12,822 nt of DNA. Origin: JACQHC01 sp035559715 (lineage in GTDB: Bacteria > Gemmatimonadota > Gemmatimonadetes > Gemmatimonadales > GWC2-71-9). Positions 1 through 7,456 of the stretch are shown here, piece after piece. The stretch covers positions 1 to 12,822 of the forward strand of contig DATMAW010000115.1 in the NCBI GenBank assembly GCA_035559715.1, read 5' to 3'. The notes below the pieces were generated by a model that was given only the letters and a program-made list of their open reading frames with translations, was not told the origin of the DNA and did not search any database. Numbering within the stretch: the stretch's first letter is position 1; each line of letters starts with the position of its first letter. The position numbers and the translations under genes were made by a program.

Positions 1-1
1 A

Positions 2-1291
2 GCGCTGCTGGATGGCGCGCCGGCGGCCCGCCGATCCGCCCCGCCGGCCCGCCCAGCCGCCGACCCGCCGGCCGGCCGATCTCCGTCTGCTCCCCAGCTC
101 CTCATCCCCATGGACGACGCCCAGGCCGATCACCTCAAGGCCTACGGCGTCACGTTCCGCGCCCTGAAGCGCGGTGGGCGAGCCGAATGGCTGCTCAACT
201 ATCGAGCGGGCAGCTTTCTGGTCCCTGCGGACGAGGCCACACGGCGGGACGCGGCGCTCGCGGGCGTCACCGTGCAGGACGTGTCCGAAACGGCCGTGGT
301 GGACATTCGGGGCGTGATCGCCGCGGAGAACATGGACGCGGTTCCGCTGGAGAAAGCGCCCAAGGTGGCCGTGTATGCCCCGCCCAACGCCGCGCCGTGG
401 GATGACGCGGTCACCATGGCGCTGCGGTACGCGGGCATCGAGTTCGACAAGATCTGGGATCCCGAAGTGATCCAGGGCCGGCTGAAGGACTACGAGTGGC
501 TCCATCTGCATCACGAAGACTTTACCGGCCAGTTCTCCAAGTTCTACATCAGCTACAGCGGCGCGTTCTGGCTGTCCGAGATGATCGAGCGGAACACCGA
601 GGTGGCGCGACGACTGGGTCTGGGGACCGTGCCGGAATTGAAGAAGGCCGTGGCGCGCCGCATTCGATCCTTCGTGGAAGACGGCGGGTTTCTGTTCGCC
701 ATGTGCACGGCCACCGAGACGCTGGAGCTTGCGCTGGCGAGCGAGAACGTGGACATCGCTGCCCAGTACGGCGACGGAACGCCGATGGACCCGCAGGCAT
801 CCGCCCGCATGGATTGGGCGCGCTCGTTCGCGTTTCAGAACGTGACGCTCGAACAGTCGCCGTCCATCGCCAGTTTCTCCGACATTGACGGGCATCAGGT
901 GAACAACCCGCCGCGCCGCCAGCAGCTCGGGTCGTTCACGCTGTTCAACTTCAGCGCCAAAATCGATCCCGTGCCCACCATGCTCGTCCAATGCCACCGG
1001 CAGGTGATTCCGGACTTCTACGGCCTCACCACGTCGTTCGCGCGCGATCGTTTGAAGCCGGGCGTCACGGTCCTGGCCGACGAATCCGGGGCGCCATGGA
1101 CCAAGTACATCCACGGCGAGCACGTGAAAGGCACGTGGACCTACCTCGGTGGTCACGATCCGGAAGATCCGCAGCACCAGATCGGTGATCCACCCACCGA
1201 CCTCTCGCTGCACCCGAACTCCCCGGGCTATCGGTTGATCCTCAACAACGTGTTGTTCCCCGCCGCCAAGAAGCGCGAGCTGAAGACGTGA
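2..1291 (+). CDS. 5'-truncated secreted 'asparagine synthetase B'-like protein with a glutamine-amidotransferase-like fold
   Basis: The frame is open from base 2 to the TGA at 1289-1291, so the gene starts upstream of the window. The first ATG, at 110, has no Shine-Dalgarno sequence and lies inside the motif L-L-I-P-M-D, followed by HLKAYG and WLLNYR. These recall a family found in Bacteroidetes and Gemmatimonadota that databases label 'asparagine synthetase B'; I see no asparagine synthetase PPi-loop. About 25 Pro/Ala/Arg-rich residues precede the motif, probably a linker after an unseen signal peptide. From residue 85 (counting from the ATG) the pattern fits a class I glutamine-amidotransferase/DUF4159-like Rossmann fold: KVAVYAPP, a D-x-E-W-L-H-L-H-H strand, then G-G-F-L-F-A-M-C, where Cys199 sits at a nucleophile-elbow position, and a late G-G-H-D-P-E-D containing His349. 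Catalytic activity is not established. It overlaps the helicase gene by four bases (GTGA). Family recognition is from memory of motifs. Confidence 0.75.
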   Translation, partial: ALLDGAPAARRSAPPARPAADPPAGRSPSAPQLLIPMDDAQADHLKAYGVTFRALKRGGRAEWLLNYRAGSFLVPADEATRRDAALAGVTVQDVSETAVVDIRGVIAAENMDAVPLEKAPKVAVYAPPNAAPWDDAVTMALRYAGIEFDKIWDPEVIQGRLKDYEWLHLHHEDFTGQFSKFYISYSGAFWLSEMIERNTEVARRLGLGTVPELKKAVARRIRSFVEDGGFLFAMCTATETLELALASENVDIAAQYGDGTPMDPQASARMDWARSFAFQNVTLEQSPSIASFSDIDGHQVNNPPRRQQLGSFTLFNFSAKIDPVPTMLVQCHRQVIPDFYGLTTSFARDRLKPGVTVLADESGAPWTKYIHGEHVKGTWTYLGGHDPEDPQHQIGDPPTDLSLHPNSPGYRLILNNVLFPAAKKRELKT

Positions 1292-3792
1292 GCCGCCTCG
1301 CTCCCGACGCGCGCGCGCGACTCCGCGCCGAGATCGCCGCCGCCGGGGGCCGAGAGGTGTCGTTTGTGGCGACCGTTGATGCGGACGGCATCGTGACGGA
1401 CGTGCGTGCCGTCGCGCGGGGGACCGTTGACGCGGTGCTCGCTCTGCCGGGTGTGGCTGACCGCGGCGAGATGCTGCTGCACAATCACCCCAGCGGCGTG
1501 CTGGAACCCTCGCAGGCCGATCTCAGCGTGGCAGCGCGGCTGCACGATGCGGGCATCGGATTCGGCATTGTGGACAATGAAGCGACGGCTCTGTACGTCG
1601 TGGTGGAAGTGCCGGCGTCGCGCAAGGCGGTCTCCCTCGACGCCGTGGATATCGCGCGCGCCATTGGGCCGGGCGGCGTCGTCGCGCGCGCGCTCGGGAC
1701 GTTCGAAGACCGGCCCAGCCAGCGAGACATGGCGGCCTACGTGGCCGACACGTACAACGAGGGCGGTGTGTCGTTGCTCGAAGGCGGCACCGGCGTGGGC
1801 AAGTCGTTCGCCTACCTCGTGCCCGCCATTGCGTGGGCGCGGGCCAACGGCGAGCGCACCATCGTTTCCACCAACACGATCAACCTCCAGGAGCAGCTCG
1901 TCGGCAAAGACCTGCCGCTCCTCGCCCGCGCGATGAGCGATCCCGAGCCGCCGACGTTCGCGCTGCTCAAGGGATGGCGGAACTATGTGTGCCTCGCGCG
2001 GCTCGAGCTTGCGGGAGCGGGCCAGGCGTCGTTGCTCGAGCCGGAGCGCGAGGCGGAGCTTCGGGCGCTCAGAGCCTGGGCAGCGCGCACGCTGGATGGC
2101 TCGCTGGCGGACCTGCCCGACGAGCCATCCGAGGAAGTCTGGGACGAGATCAGCGCGGAGCCCGATCTCTGCACGCGGGTCGCCTGCCCGCATTTCGACC
2201 GGTGTTTCGTGTTCGTGGCGCGACGGCGCGCGGCGGATGCCGACGTCGTGGTGGTCAATCATCATCTCCTGGCCTCCGACCTCGCGGTGCGACAGGCGCA
2301 ACACAACTGGCAGGATGCCGCCGTCCTGCCGCCGTATCGCCGCCTGGTGCTGGACGAGGCCCACCACCTGGAAGACACCGCGGCCGATCACCTCGGCGCG
2401 CAGGTCACGTCGCGCGGCGTGACGCGCCTGCTCGCACGGCTCGAGCGCAACGGGCGGGGGTTGGTGCCGGCATTGATTGCCGAGCTGCAGGAGCGTGGCG
2501 ACCTGTTGAGCAAGGCGTCCGTGGATCTCTTGAGGCACGGCGTGTTGCCGGAGGTGGCAGACGCCAAAAGCCGCGCCGAACGGCTGTTCGTGTTGCTGGC
2601 CACGCGGCTCGGTGCGGAACCGGTGCTGCGACTCGACGATTCGTTCGCTACCGACCCCGTGTGGGACCGCGGGCTCGGCGTGGCGCTCGACAACTTCATC
2701 GGGGTGCTGGGGAAGCTGCGGGATGGCGTCGAGACGGTGGCCGACCGCATGGAGCTGGACGATGAGCCGGACAGCCGGGCGCAACGGCTCAGCGAGCTGC
2801 GCGCGGTGATCCGCCGGCTCGAAGCCGTGCAGGACGGTTTGCTGCTGGCCCTCAGGCCCCCCCAGGGCGCTCCCACCGTGCGCTGGCTCGAACGCCGGGG
2901 CGGCCGGCCGGTTGGCCCGTTGCCGTTCCCCGTGGCGCTTGCCGCCGTGCCGCTGGATCTCGCGCCCATCCTGCGCGAAAGCTTGTTCGAGCGCGTGGAA
3001 AGCGTGGTGTTGACGAGCGCCACGCTCGCCGCCGGCGGCGACTTCGGCTTCCTGAAGGAGCGACTGGGGCTCGCGGCACCGTTCGATCGGGTCAAGTACG
3101 AGGCGGTGCTGCCATCCCCCTTCGACTACGGCGAACAATGTCTCTTCGGCGTGCCCACGGACGTGCCGGACCCGCGCTCCGACGAGCGCGGGCACGATCG
3201 CGCGCTCGTTCGCGCCGTGCTGGACGTGGCCTGCGCGTCCGACGGGGGGATGTTCGTCCTGTTCACCAGTCATGCGGCGCTGCGGCGGGCGGCGGAGGCC
3301 ATCCGGGCCGAAGTGGGAGCGCGGTGGCCGTTGTTCGTGCAGGGGGAGGGGCAGCGGGATCAACTGCTCCGCCGGTTCCGTGAGAGCGGGTCCGGCATCC
3401 TGCTCGGCACCGACAGTTTCTGGGAGGGTGTGGACGTTCCCGGACGGGCGCTCCGCGCGCTCGTTCTGGCCAAGCTACCATTCAAGGTGCCATCGGAGCC
3501 GTTGACGGCGGCGCGACTGGAGCGGCTGGAGGCGCTGGGTCAGGACGGCTTCCGACACTATCTGCTGCCGCACGCGGCGCTCAAATTGAAGCAGGGGTTC
3601 GGCCGTCTCATTCGGTCGCGCTCGGACTTTGGAGTCGTGATGCTGCTGGATCACCGGATTCTCACGCGCTCGTACGGGGCAGTGCTGCTGGCATCGCTTC
3701 CACCGGCGCAGCGGGTCGTGGGCCCCTGGCAGGCGGTCCATCGCGCGGCGGAGGAGTTCTTCGCGCGCCACGGGATCGAGGCGGGCGTATGA
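1288..3792 (+). CDS. dinG: RadC-like JAMM domain fused to a DinG/XPD-type Fe-S DNA helicase
   Basis: This 834-residue protein starts at GTG 1288, overlapping the previous stop. Residues about 15-110 form a JAB/MPN domain: Glu23, then His65-x-His67-x7-Ser75-x2-Asp78, an exact JAMM metalloprotease-type signature in the RadC form H-N-H-P-S-G. Residues about 137-834 are a superfamily 2 helicase: a Q-motif-like F-x-x-R-x-x-Q-x-x-M at 139-148, Walker A G-G-T-G-V-G-K-S at 166-173, four cysteines (235, 295, 300, 306) spaced like the XPD/DinG iron-sulfur cluster, DEAH at 356-359, motif V G-T-D-S-F-W-E-G-V-D at 707-716 and motif VI Q-G-F-G-R-L-I-R at 769-776. DinG/XPD proteins are ATP-dependent 5'-3' helicases acting on forks, R-loops and damaged DNA. 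Some Firmicutes DinG proteins carry an N-terminal exonuclease; here a JAMM domain takes that place. All catalytic and cluster residues are present, so the protein looks functional. The JAMM domain's substrate is unknown. Confidence 0.93.
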   Translation: MSRLAPDARARLRAEIAAAGGREVSFVATVDADGIVTDVRAVARGTVDAVLALPGVADRGEMLLHNHPSGVLEPSQADLSVAARLHDAGIGFGIVDNEATALYVVVEVPASRKAVSLDAVDIARAIGPGGVVARALGTFEDRPSQRDMAAYVADTYNEGGVSLLEGGTGVGKSFAYLVPAIAWARANGERTIVSTNTINLQEQLVGKDLPLLARAMSDPEPPTFALLKGWRNYVCLARLELAGAGQASLLEPEREAELRALRAWAARTLDGSLADLPDEPSEEVWDEISAEPDLCTRVACPHFDRCFVFVARRRAADADVVVVNHHLLASDLAVRQAQHNWQDAAVLPPYRRLVLDEAHHLEDTAADHLGAQVTSRGVTRLLARLERNGRGLVPALIAELQERGDLLSKASVDLLRHGVLPEVADAKSRAERLFVLLATRLGAEPVLRLDDSFATDPVWDRGLGVALDNFIGVLGKLRDGVETVADRMELDDEPDSRAQRLSELRAVIRRLEAVQDGLLLALRPPQGAPTVRWLERRGGRPVGPLPFPVALAAVPLDLAPILRESLFERVESVVLTSATLAAGGDFGFLKERLGLAAPFDRVKYEAVLPSPFDYGEQCLFGVPTDVPDPRSDERGHDRALVRAVLDVACASDGGMFVLFTSHAALRRAAEAIRAEVGARWPLFVQGEGQRDQLLRRFRESGSGILLGTDSFWEGVDVPGRALRALVLAKLPFKVPSEPLTAARLERLEALGQDGFRHYLLPHAALKLKQGFGRLIRSRSDFGVVMLLDHRILTRSYGAVLLASLPPAQRVVGPWQAVHRAAEEFFARHGIEAGV

Positions 3793-4988
3793 GCGCTCCG
3801 AGCAGCCGGGTTGGAGGACTCCCGTCCTACGCGGTGAGCGAGATCGTGGCGGCCAAGCGCCGTCTCATGCAGGCGGGCGTGGACGTGATTGACCTGGGCG
3901 CCGGTGATGCGGACTTCCCGCCGCCGGAGGCCGCGGTCGAGGCCATGCAGGAAGCGCTGCGGGATCCGCGCATGAGCCGCTATGGGTTTCAGCAGGGGCT
4001 GATCGCGTTTCGCGAGGCGGCGGCGCACTACATGGAGCGGCGCTTCGGCGTCACGCTCGACCCCATGGAGGAGATCCTTCCGCTCATCGGTTCCAAGGAG
4101 GGGCTGGCGCATCTGCCGTTCGCCGTGCTGGACGAGGGGCAGACCGTGGTCGTGCCGGAGCCGGGCTATCCCGCGTACATCGGGGGCGCCGTGCTGTCGG
4201 GCGCGGAGGCGGAGATCGTCCCGCTCGTTCCGGCGAAGCGCTTCCTGGTGGAGCTGGAAGACCTGCCGCATGGGCGGTTGGAGCGCGTGGGGCTCGCGTA
4301 TCTCAACTATCCCAATAACCCCACGGCGGCGGTGGCGCCGCTCGACTATCTCGAGCGCACGGTGGAGCTGTGCCGTCGCCGCAAGATCGTCATCGCCTAC
4401 GACAACCCGTACTGCGAGATCACGTTCGACGGCTATCGTGCGCCGAGTATCTTTCAGGTGGGCGGGGCGCGAGACGTGGCGATTGAATTCCATTCGTTGT
4501 CGAAGACGTTCGGCATGACCGGATGGCGCCTGGGATGGGCGGCGGGGAGCCGCCAGTTGATTGGCGCGCTCACGAAGGTGAAATCCTACGTGGACACGGG
4601 GCCGTTTCTCGCAATCCAACACGCGGGCGCCGCCGTGCTCGAGCGAGCGGAGGCGATCGTTCCGCCGCTGGTGGACGCGTTTCGCCGAAGACGGGACGCG
4701 GCGGTGAAGGGATTCAGGCAGGCCGGGTTTGACGTGGAATCACCCCGTGCCACGATGTACCTGTGGATCCCGGTGCCGGGTGGAATACCGTCGGCCGAGT
4801 TCGCGCGTCAGCTTCTGGAGACCGAGGGCGTCCTGCTGTTGCACGGCTCGGCATTTGGCGCGGGCGGCGAAGGGTTCTTCCGCGTGGCGCTGACCGTGGC
4901 GGAGCAACGGCTGGAGGAGGCCGCGGAGCGTACCGGCCGCATGGTGGAGCGTGCGGGTATCGCGCGCGGCGCAGTGGCGGTGAAATAG
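3789..4988 (+). CDS. Class I/II PLP-dependent aminotransferase, LL-diaminopimelate/aspartate aminotransferase-like
   Basis: This 399-residue protein starts at ATG 3789 (ATGA overlap with the helicase stop), with GAGG at 3778-3781 as a well-placed ribosome site. It has the full fold-type I aminotransferase pattern: an N-terminal D-L-G-A-G-D-A-D-F-P-P-P segment, N-Y-P-N-N-P-T at 173-179 with the PLP-contacting Asn177, D-N-P-Y at 205-208 (Asp205 to the pyridine N, Tyr208 to the PLP O3'), the Schiff-base lysine Lys239 in S-L-S-K-T-F-G-M-T-G-W-R, and a C-terminal carboxylate-binding arginine at Arg365. The run G-S-K-E-G-L-A-H resembles the DapL-like clade, which makes LL-diaminopimelate for lysine and peptidoglycan. 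Related members are aspartate or broad-specificity aminotransferases, and sequence alone does not settle the substrate, so no symbol is given. No other lysine-pathway gene is present. Length is normal and the protein looks intact and cytoplasmic. Confidence 0.9.
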   Translation: MSAPSSRVGGLPSYAVSEIVAAKRRLMQAGVDVIDLGAGDADFPPPEAAVEAMQEALRDPRMSRYGFQQGLIAFREAAAHYMERRFGVTLDPMEEILPLIGSKEGLAHLPFAVLDEGQTVVVPEPGYPAYIGGAVLSGAEAEIVPLVPAKRFLVELEDLPHGRLERVGLAYLNYPNNPTAAVAPLDYLERTVELCRRRKIVIAYDNPYCEITFDGYRAPSIFQVGGARDVAIEFHSLSKTFGMTGWRLGWAAGSRQLIGALTKVKSYVDTGPFLAIQHAGAAVLERAEAIVPPLVDAFRRRRDAAVKGFRQAGFDVESPRATMYLWIPVPGGIPSAEFARQLLETEGVLLLHGSAFGAGGEGFFRVALTVAEQRLEEAAERTGRMVERAGIARGAVAVK

Positions 4989-5905
4989 TGGAGACGCAAG
5001 GCGGATCGGCGGGTCGGCGGGTCGGCGGGTCGAGGCTCACGTTCCGAGTCAGCGAGGCGGCCGGAGGTCGCAGCGCTCGCGAGTGGCGCGTGCGCCTGGG
5101 TGGCTCCGCCGTGTCCGTTCTCGTGCACGTCGTGGTGCTGGCGCTCTTGATCGTGTTGTACCGCCCGCATCTGCCGCTGCGCCGCGTGACGCTCATCCCG
5201 CTCGATGCGGGTGAGGCTCCGGTCATGACGTACGTCCCGCCGGCTGAGAGCGCCCGCGTGCGGCGCGCGGAGCCGCGCAGGGTGGATACGCCGAGCATTC
5301 CCACCGTGGAAGACGTCCCGCCGGTGGTGGTACGCGTGCCTGCCGGACAGCGAGGGGACAGCGCAGGCGGCCCGCGTGTGGCGGCAAGGCCGCGCGTGCG
5401 GATCGGGCCGGGGTACGGCGACGGCCGGCTGTGGATCCCGCCGATTGACGTGCTGGCGCTCGGCCGCGTGCTGGCGAGTGAGCCGGAGGGAGGGGCGGGG
5501 GGCGGCGGCCCGCCCGGCACGGGGCAGATGGACAGTGTGCTCACCAGTCGGCTGTTCGCGTTCTTGGATAGTCTGCCGCCAGACTCGTTCGCGCCGCCGG
5601 CGCAACCCAAGTGGACCACGGAAATCGGCGGCAAGACGTGGGGGATTGACGGTCGGTGGATCTACCTGGGCGGGCTCAAGCTTCCCGCGGCGTTGCTCGC
5701 GTTACTGCCGATCCAGAATCAGGGCAACTATGATCAGCAGCGGGCCGCGCGTGAACTCCAGCGCATGCGGGACGACATCCTTCAGGCGGCGCAACGAGCC
5801 GCGAACTCGGCGGAATTCAAAAAGTACGTGGACGAACTGCGAAAGCGGCGGGATGCGGAGCGGGACATGAGGAGGCGCGTGCCGAGGGATACGATCATCC
5901 CGTGA
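4988..5905 (+). CDS. Single-pass inner-membrane protein with a TonB-like SxxxH anchor; function unknown
   Basis: The reading frame extends further upstream inside the aminotransferase gene, but the best start is GTG 4988, which shares one base with the preceding TAG and follows GGTGA by four bases. That gives 305 residues. A basic N-terminal segment (1-38) leads to one hydrophobic helix (about 40-58, A-V-S-V-L-V-H-V-V-V-L-A-L-L-I) carrying Ser43-x3-His47, the spacing of the functional SxxxH motif in the TonB membrane anchor. The next part is periplasmic: a Pro/Arg/Val-rich stretch (about 80-150), a Gly-rich patch, a short W-x-x-x-x-G-G-K-T-W-G-I segment near 210, then a highly charged, probably coiled-coil tail (about 240-300). 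I see no TonB C-terminal YP motif, so calling it TonB is not justified. It may be an anchor or adaptor for an envelope complex. A tandem octamer repeat lies just after the start codon. Confidence 0.7.
   Translation: METQGGSAGRRVGGSRLTFRVSEAAGGRSAREWRVRLGGSAVSVLVHVVVLALLIVLYRPHLPLRRVTLIPLDAGEAPVMTYVPPAESARVRRAEPRRVDTPSIPTVEDVPPVVVRVPAGQRGDSAGGPRVAARPRVRIGPGYGDGRLWIPPIDVLALGRVLASEPEGGAGGGGPPGTGQMDSVLTSRLFAFLDSLPPDSFAPPAQPKWTTEIGGKTWGIDGRWIYLGGLKLPAALLALLPIQNQGNYDQQRAARELQRMRDDILQAAQRAANSAEFKKYVDELRKRRDAERDMRRRVPRDTIIP
5001..5032 (+). repeat. Tandem octamer repeat, four units, inside the start of the TonB-like gene
   Basis: Four back-to-back 8-base units: GCGGATCG (5001-5008), then three identical GCGGGTCG copies ending at 5032. 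The unit length is not a multiple of three, so gain or loss of one unit would shift the frame a few codons after the proposed GTG start. Both octamers also occur in reverse complement at 32-39 and 61-68. Confidence 0.85.
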
Positions 5906-5919
5906 GGTAAGGCCGCGCC

Positions 5920-7233
5920 TCAGCCCGGCCAGCTCGCCGCCGCCTCCATTCTGGCCAGGCTCTCCTGCTTGCCCACCACCCGCAGCAACACGTTCACCGG
6001 CTCCGACACCGTCGTTCCCGTCAGCGCGATCCGGATCGGCTGAAACACCTTTCCGGCAGCGACTCCGAGCGACTCGGCGAGTGCGCGCAGTTCGGCCTCC
6101 AGGCGGGTAGCGTCCTGCCAGTCCTCGTCCGCCAATCCGGCCAGGTGCCCAACCGCTGCCTCCAGGGCGGCTCGGAATCCTTCGGGATCTTTCGCGATGG
6201 CCTGGCGGGCCTTCTCATCCAGTTCGATCGCGGACCGATCCAGCCGCACCGCCACCTGCGCGGCCACCTCGATGATGGTGTGGGAGCGCTCCTTCACTGC
6301 CGCGATGGACGCGAGCACCCGATCGCCGTTGTGCGGCAATGTCCAGCCACGCGCCGCGAAGACGGGGCGGATGAGCTTCTCCAACTCGGCGTCCGGCGTG
6401 CGCGTGATGTGCTGCCCGTTCATCCAGCGCAGTTTGGTGAGATCGAACACGGCGCTCTTGCGCTGAATCCCCTCGATCGAGAACGCCTCGATCAGCTCCT
6501 CGAGATCGAAGAACAGCTCGCGATCACCCCCGGGGCTCCAGCCGAGCAGCGCGAGGAAGTTCCGCATCGCCGACGGCAGGATGCCGAGCCCCTGGTAGTC
6601 GCCCACGGCCGTCGCGCCGTGGCGCTTGGAGAGCTTCTTCCCGTCCATCCCGTGGATCATCGGCACGTGCGCGAAGACGGGTAGCTCAGCGCCGAGGGCC
6701 CTGTACACGGCGATCTGCTTGGGCGTGTTGGACACGTGATCGTCGCCCCGCATGACGTGCGTGATCCGCATGTCAATGTCGTCCACGACAACGGAGAAGT
6801 TGTACGTGGGCGTCCGGTCCGAACGCAGGATGATCCAGTCCTTGATGTCCTCGCCCTTGAAGGCGATGCGCCCGTACACGGCGTCGTCCCAGGCGATCTC
6901 GCCCGGCGGCATGCGAAACCGGACGGCGCCTTCCTCCTCGTAGGCCGCGCCCTCGCGCAAGAGCCGCTCGCCCACTTCGCGGTGTCGCTCCACGCGCGCG
7001 CCCTGAAAGACGACCTCTTCGTCCCAGTTCAACCCCAGCCACGTGAGGCCGTCCAGAATGACCCGCGTGTGTTCCTCGGTGGATCGCTGCTTGTCCGTGT
7101 CTTCGATGCGGAGCAGGAACGCGCCACCCGTCTTGCGGGCGTAGAGCCAGTTGAACAGCGCGGTGCGCGCGCCACCGACGTGCAGATACCCGGTGGGCGA
7201 CGGGGCAAAACGCAGGCGAACCGGAGTCGTCAC
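5920..7233 (-). CDS. gltX: Glutamate--tRNA ligase (GluRS), compact cysteine-free form
   Basis: This cytoplasmic class I aminoacyl-tRNA synthetase activates glutamate and charges tRNA-Glu (or also tRNA-Gln, if the organism uses the amidotransferase route). Starting at GTG 7233 gives 437 residues and puts V-R-L-R-F-A-P-S-P-T-G at the usual N-terminus. A longer start, GTG 7284, adds 17 residues; neither has a clear ribosome site. Visible motifs: G-Y-L-H-V-G-G-A-R-T (HIGH motif, 18-21), R-I-E-D-T-D, Y-N-F-S-V-V-V-D-D, H-V-M-R-G-D-D-H, and K-L-S-K-R (KMSKS motif, 200-204), followed by a helical C-terminal anticodon-binding domain ending in L-L-R-V-V-G-K-Q-E-S-L. The family is usually about 470-490 residues. 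Near residues 95-105 the chain goes from E-G-A-A-Y directly to E-E-E-G-A-V-R-F-R, omitting roughly 40-50 residues that normally hold the zinc-binding cysteines. No cysteine occurs anywhere. It is convergent with the upstream operon, 14 bases from its stop. Confidence 0.95.
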   Translation of the reverse strand: MTTPVRLRFAPSPTGYLHVGGARTALFNWLYARKTGGAFLLRIEDTDKQRSTEEHTRVILDGLTWLGLNWDEEVVFQGARVERHREVGERLLREGAAYEEEGAVRFRMPPGEIAWDDAVYGRIAFKGEDIKDWIILRSDRTPTYNFSVVVDDIDMRITHVMRGDDHVSNTPKQIAVYRALGAELPVFAHVPMIHGMDGKKLSKRHGATAVGDYQGLGILPSAMRNFLALLGWSPGGDRELFFDLEELIEAFSIEGIQRKSAVFDLTKLRWMNGQHITRTPDAELEKLIRPVFAARGWTLPHNGDRVLASIAAVKERSHTIIEVAAQVAVRLDRSAIELDEKARQAIAKDPEGFRAALEAAVGHLAGLADEDWQDATRLEAELRALAESLGVAAGKVFQPIRIALTGTTVSEPVNVLLRVVGKQESLARMEAAASWPG

Positions 7234-7420
7234 AGTGACGCTTGTGTGTAGGCGCTCAGGCGTGGACGGAACCGAAGCGATCACGCGCGGTCGCGCGGAC
7301 CGGGCAACCCGCCCGGAGGATAGACGGCGGCGAAAACGCGGTCAACGGCAGCGACCGTGCGCGGTCAGCCGGCCGGCTTCGGGCCTTGTGGCCGCGCGGT
7401 GCATTCCTGCCACTACGGTG

Positions 7421-7426
7421 TATGAT
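7421..7426 (+). promoter_or_regulatory. Possible -10 element (TATGAT) for the small membrane protein gene
   Basis: TATGAT matches five of six consensus -10 bases and lies about 30 bases before the GTG at 7457, which would leave a 5' leader of roughly 24 bases. No good -35 box is visible 16-18 bases upstream, so this rests on the -10 and its position in the gltX-divergent gap. Confidence 0.35.
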
Positions 7427-7456
7427 ACGCCATCCGCTGCCTCGGGGATCACGCCC

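Noticed and set aside
1228..3363. 711-codon open frame antisense to the JAMM-helicase gene
   Set aside because: Its product is Arg/His/Pro-rich without recognisable motifs, and the + strand frame contains every helicase motif. Long antisense frames are expected in GC-rich coding DNA.
3651..4622. 323-codon - strand frame opposite the helicase end and aminotransferase
   Set aside because: It spans two genes whose motifs are clear on the other strand.
4763..4987. Upstream extension of the TonB-like gene inside the aminotransferase gene
   Set aside because: It would translate aminotransferase codons out of frame and place the membrane helix far from the N-terminus. GTG 4988 fits the operon's overlap pattern.
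5902..5921. Short inverted repeat (TGAGG...CCTCA) between the convergent TonB-like gene and gltX
   Set aside because: Only a five-base stem with no T tract; too weak to call a terminator.
6145..7251. + strand open frames opposite gltX
   Set aside because: The - strand carries HIGH, KMSKS and other GluRS motifs in one frame; these are shadows.
7151..7456. Upstream extension of the small membrane protein gene into gltX
   Set aside because: It would overlap gltX head-on and bury the signal sequence. GTG 7457 has a ribosome site and begins at the signal.
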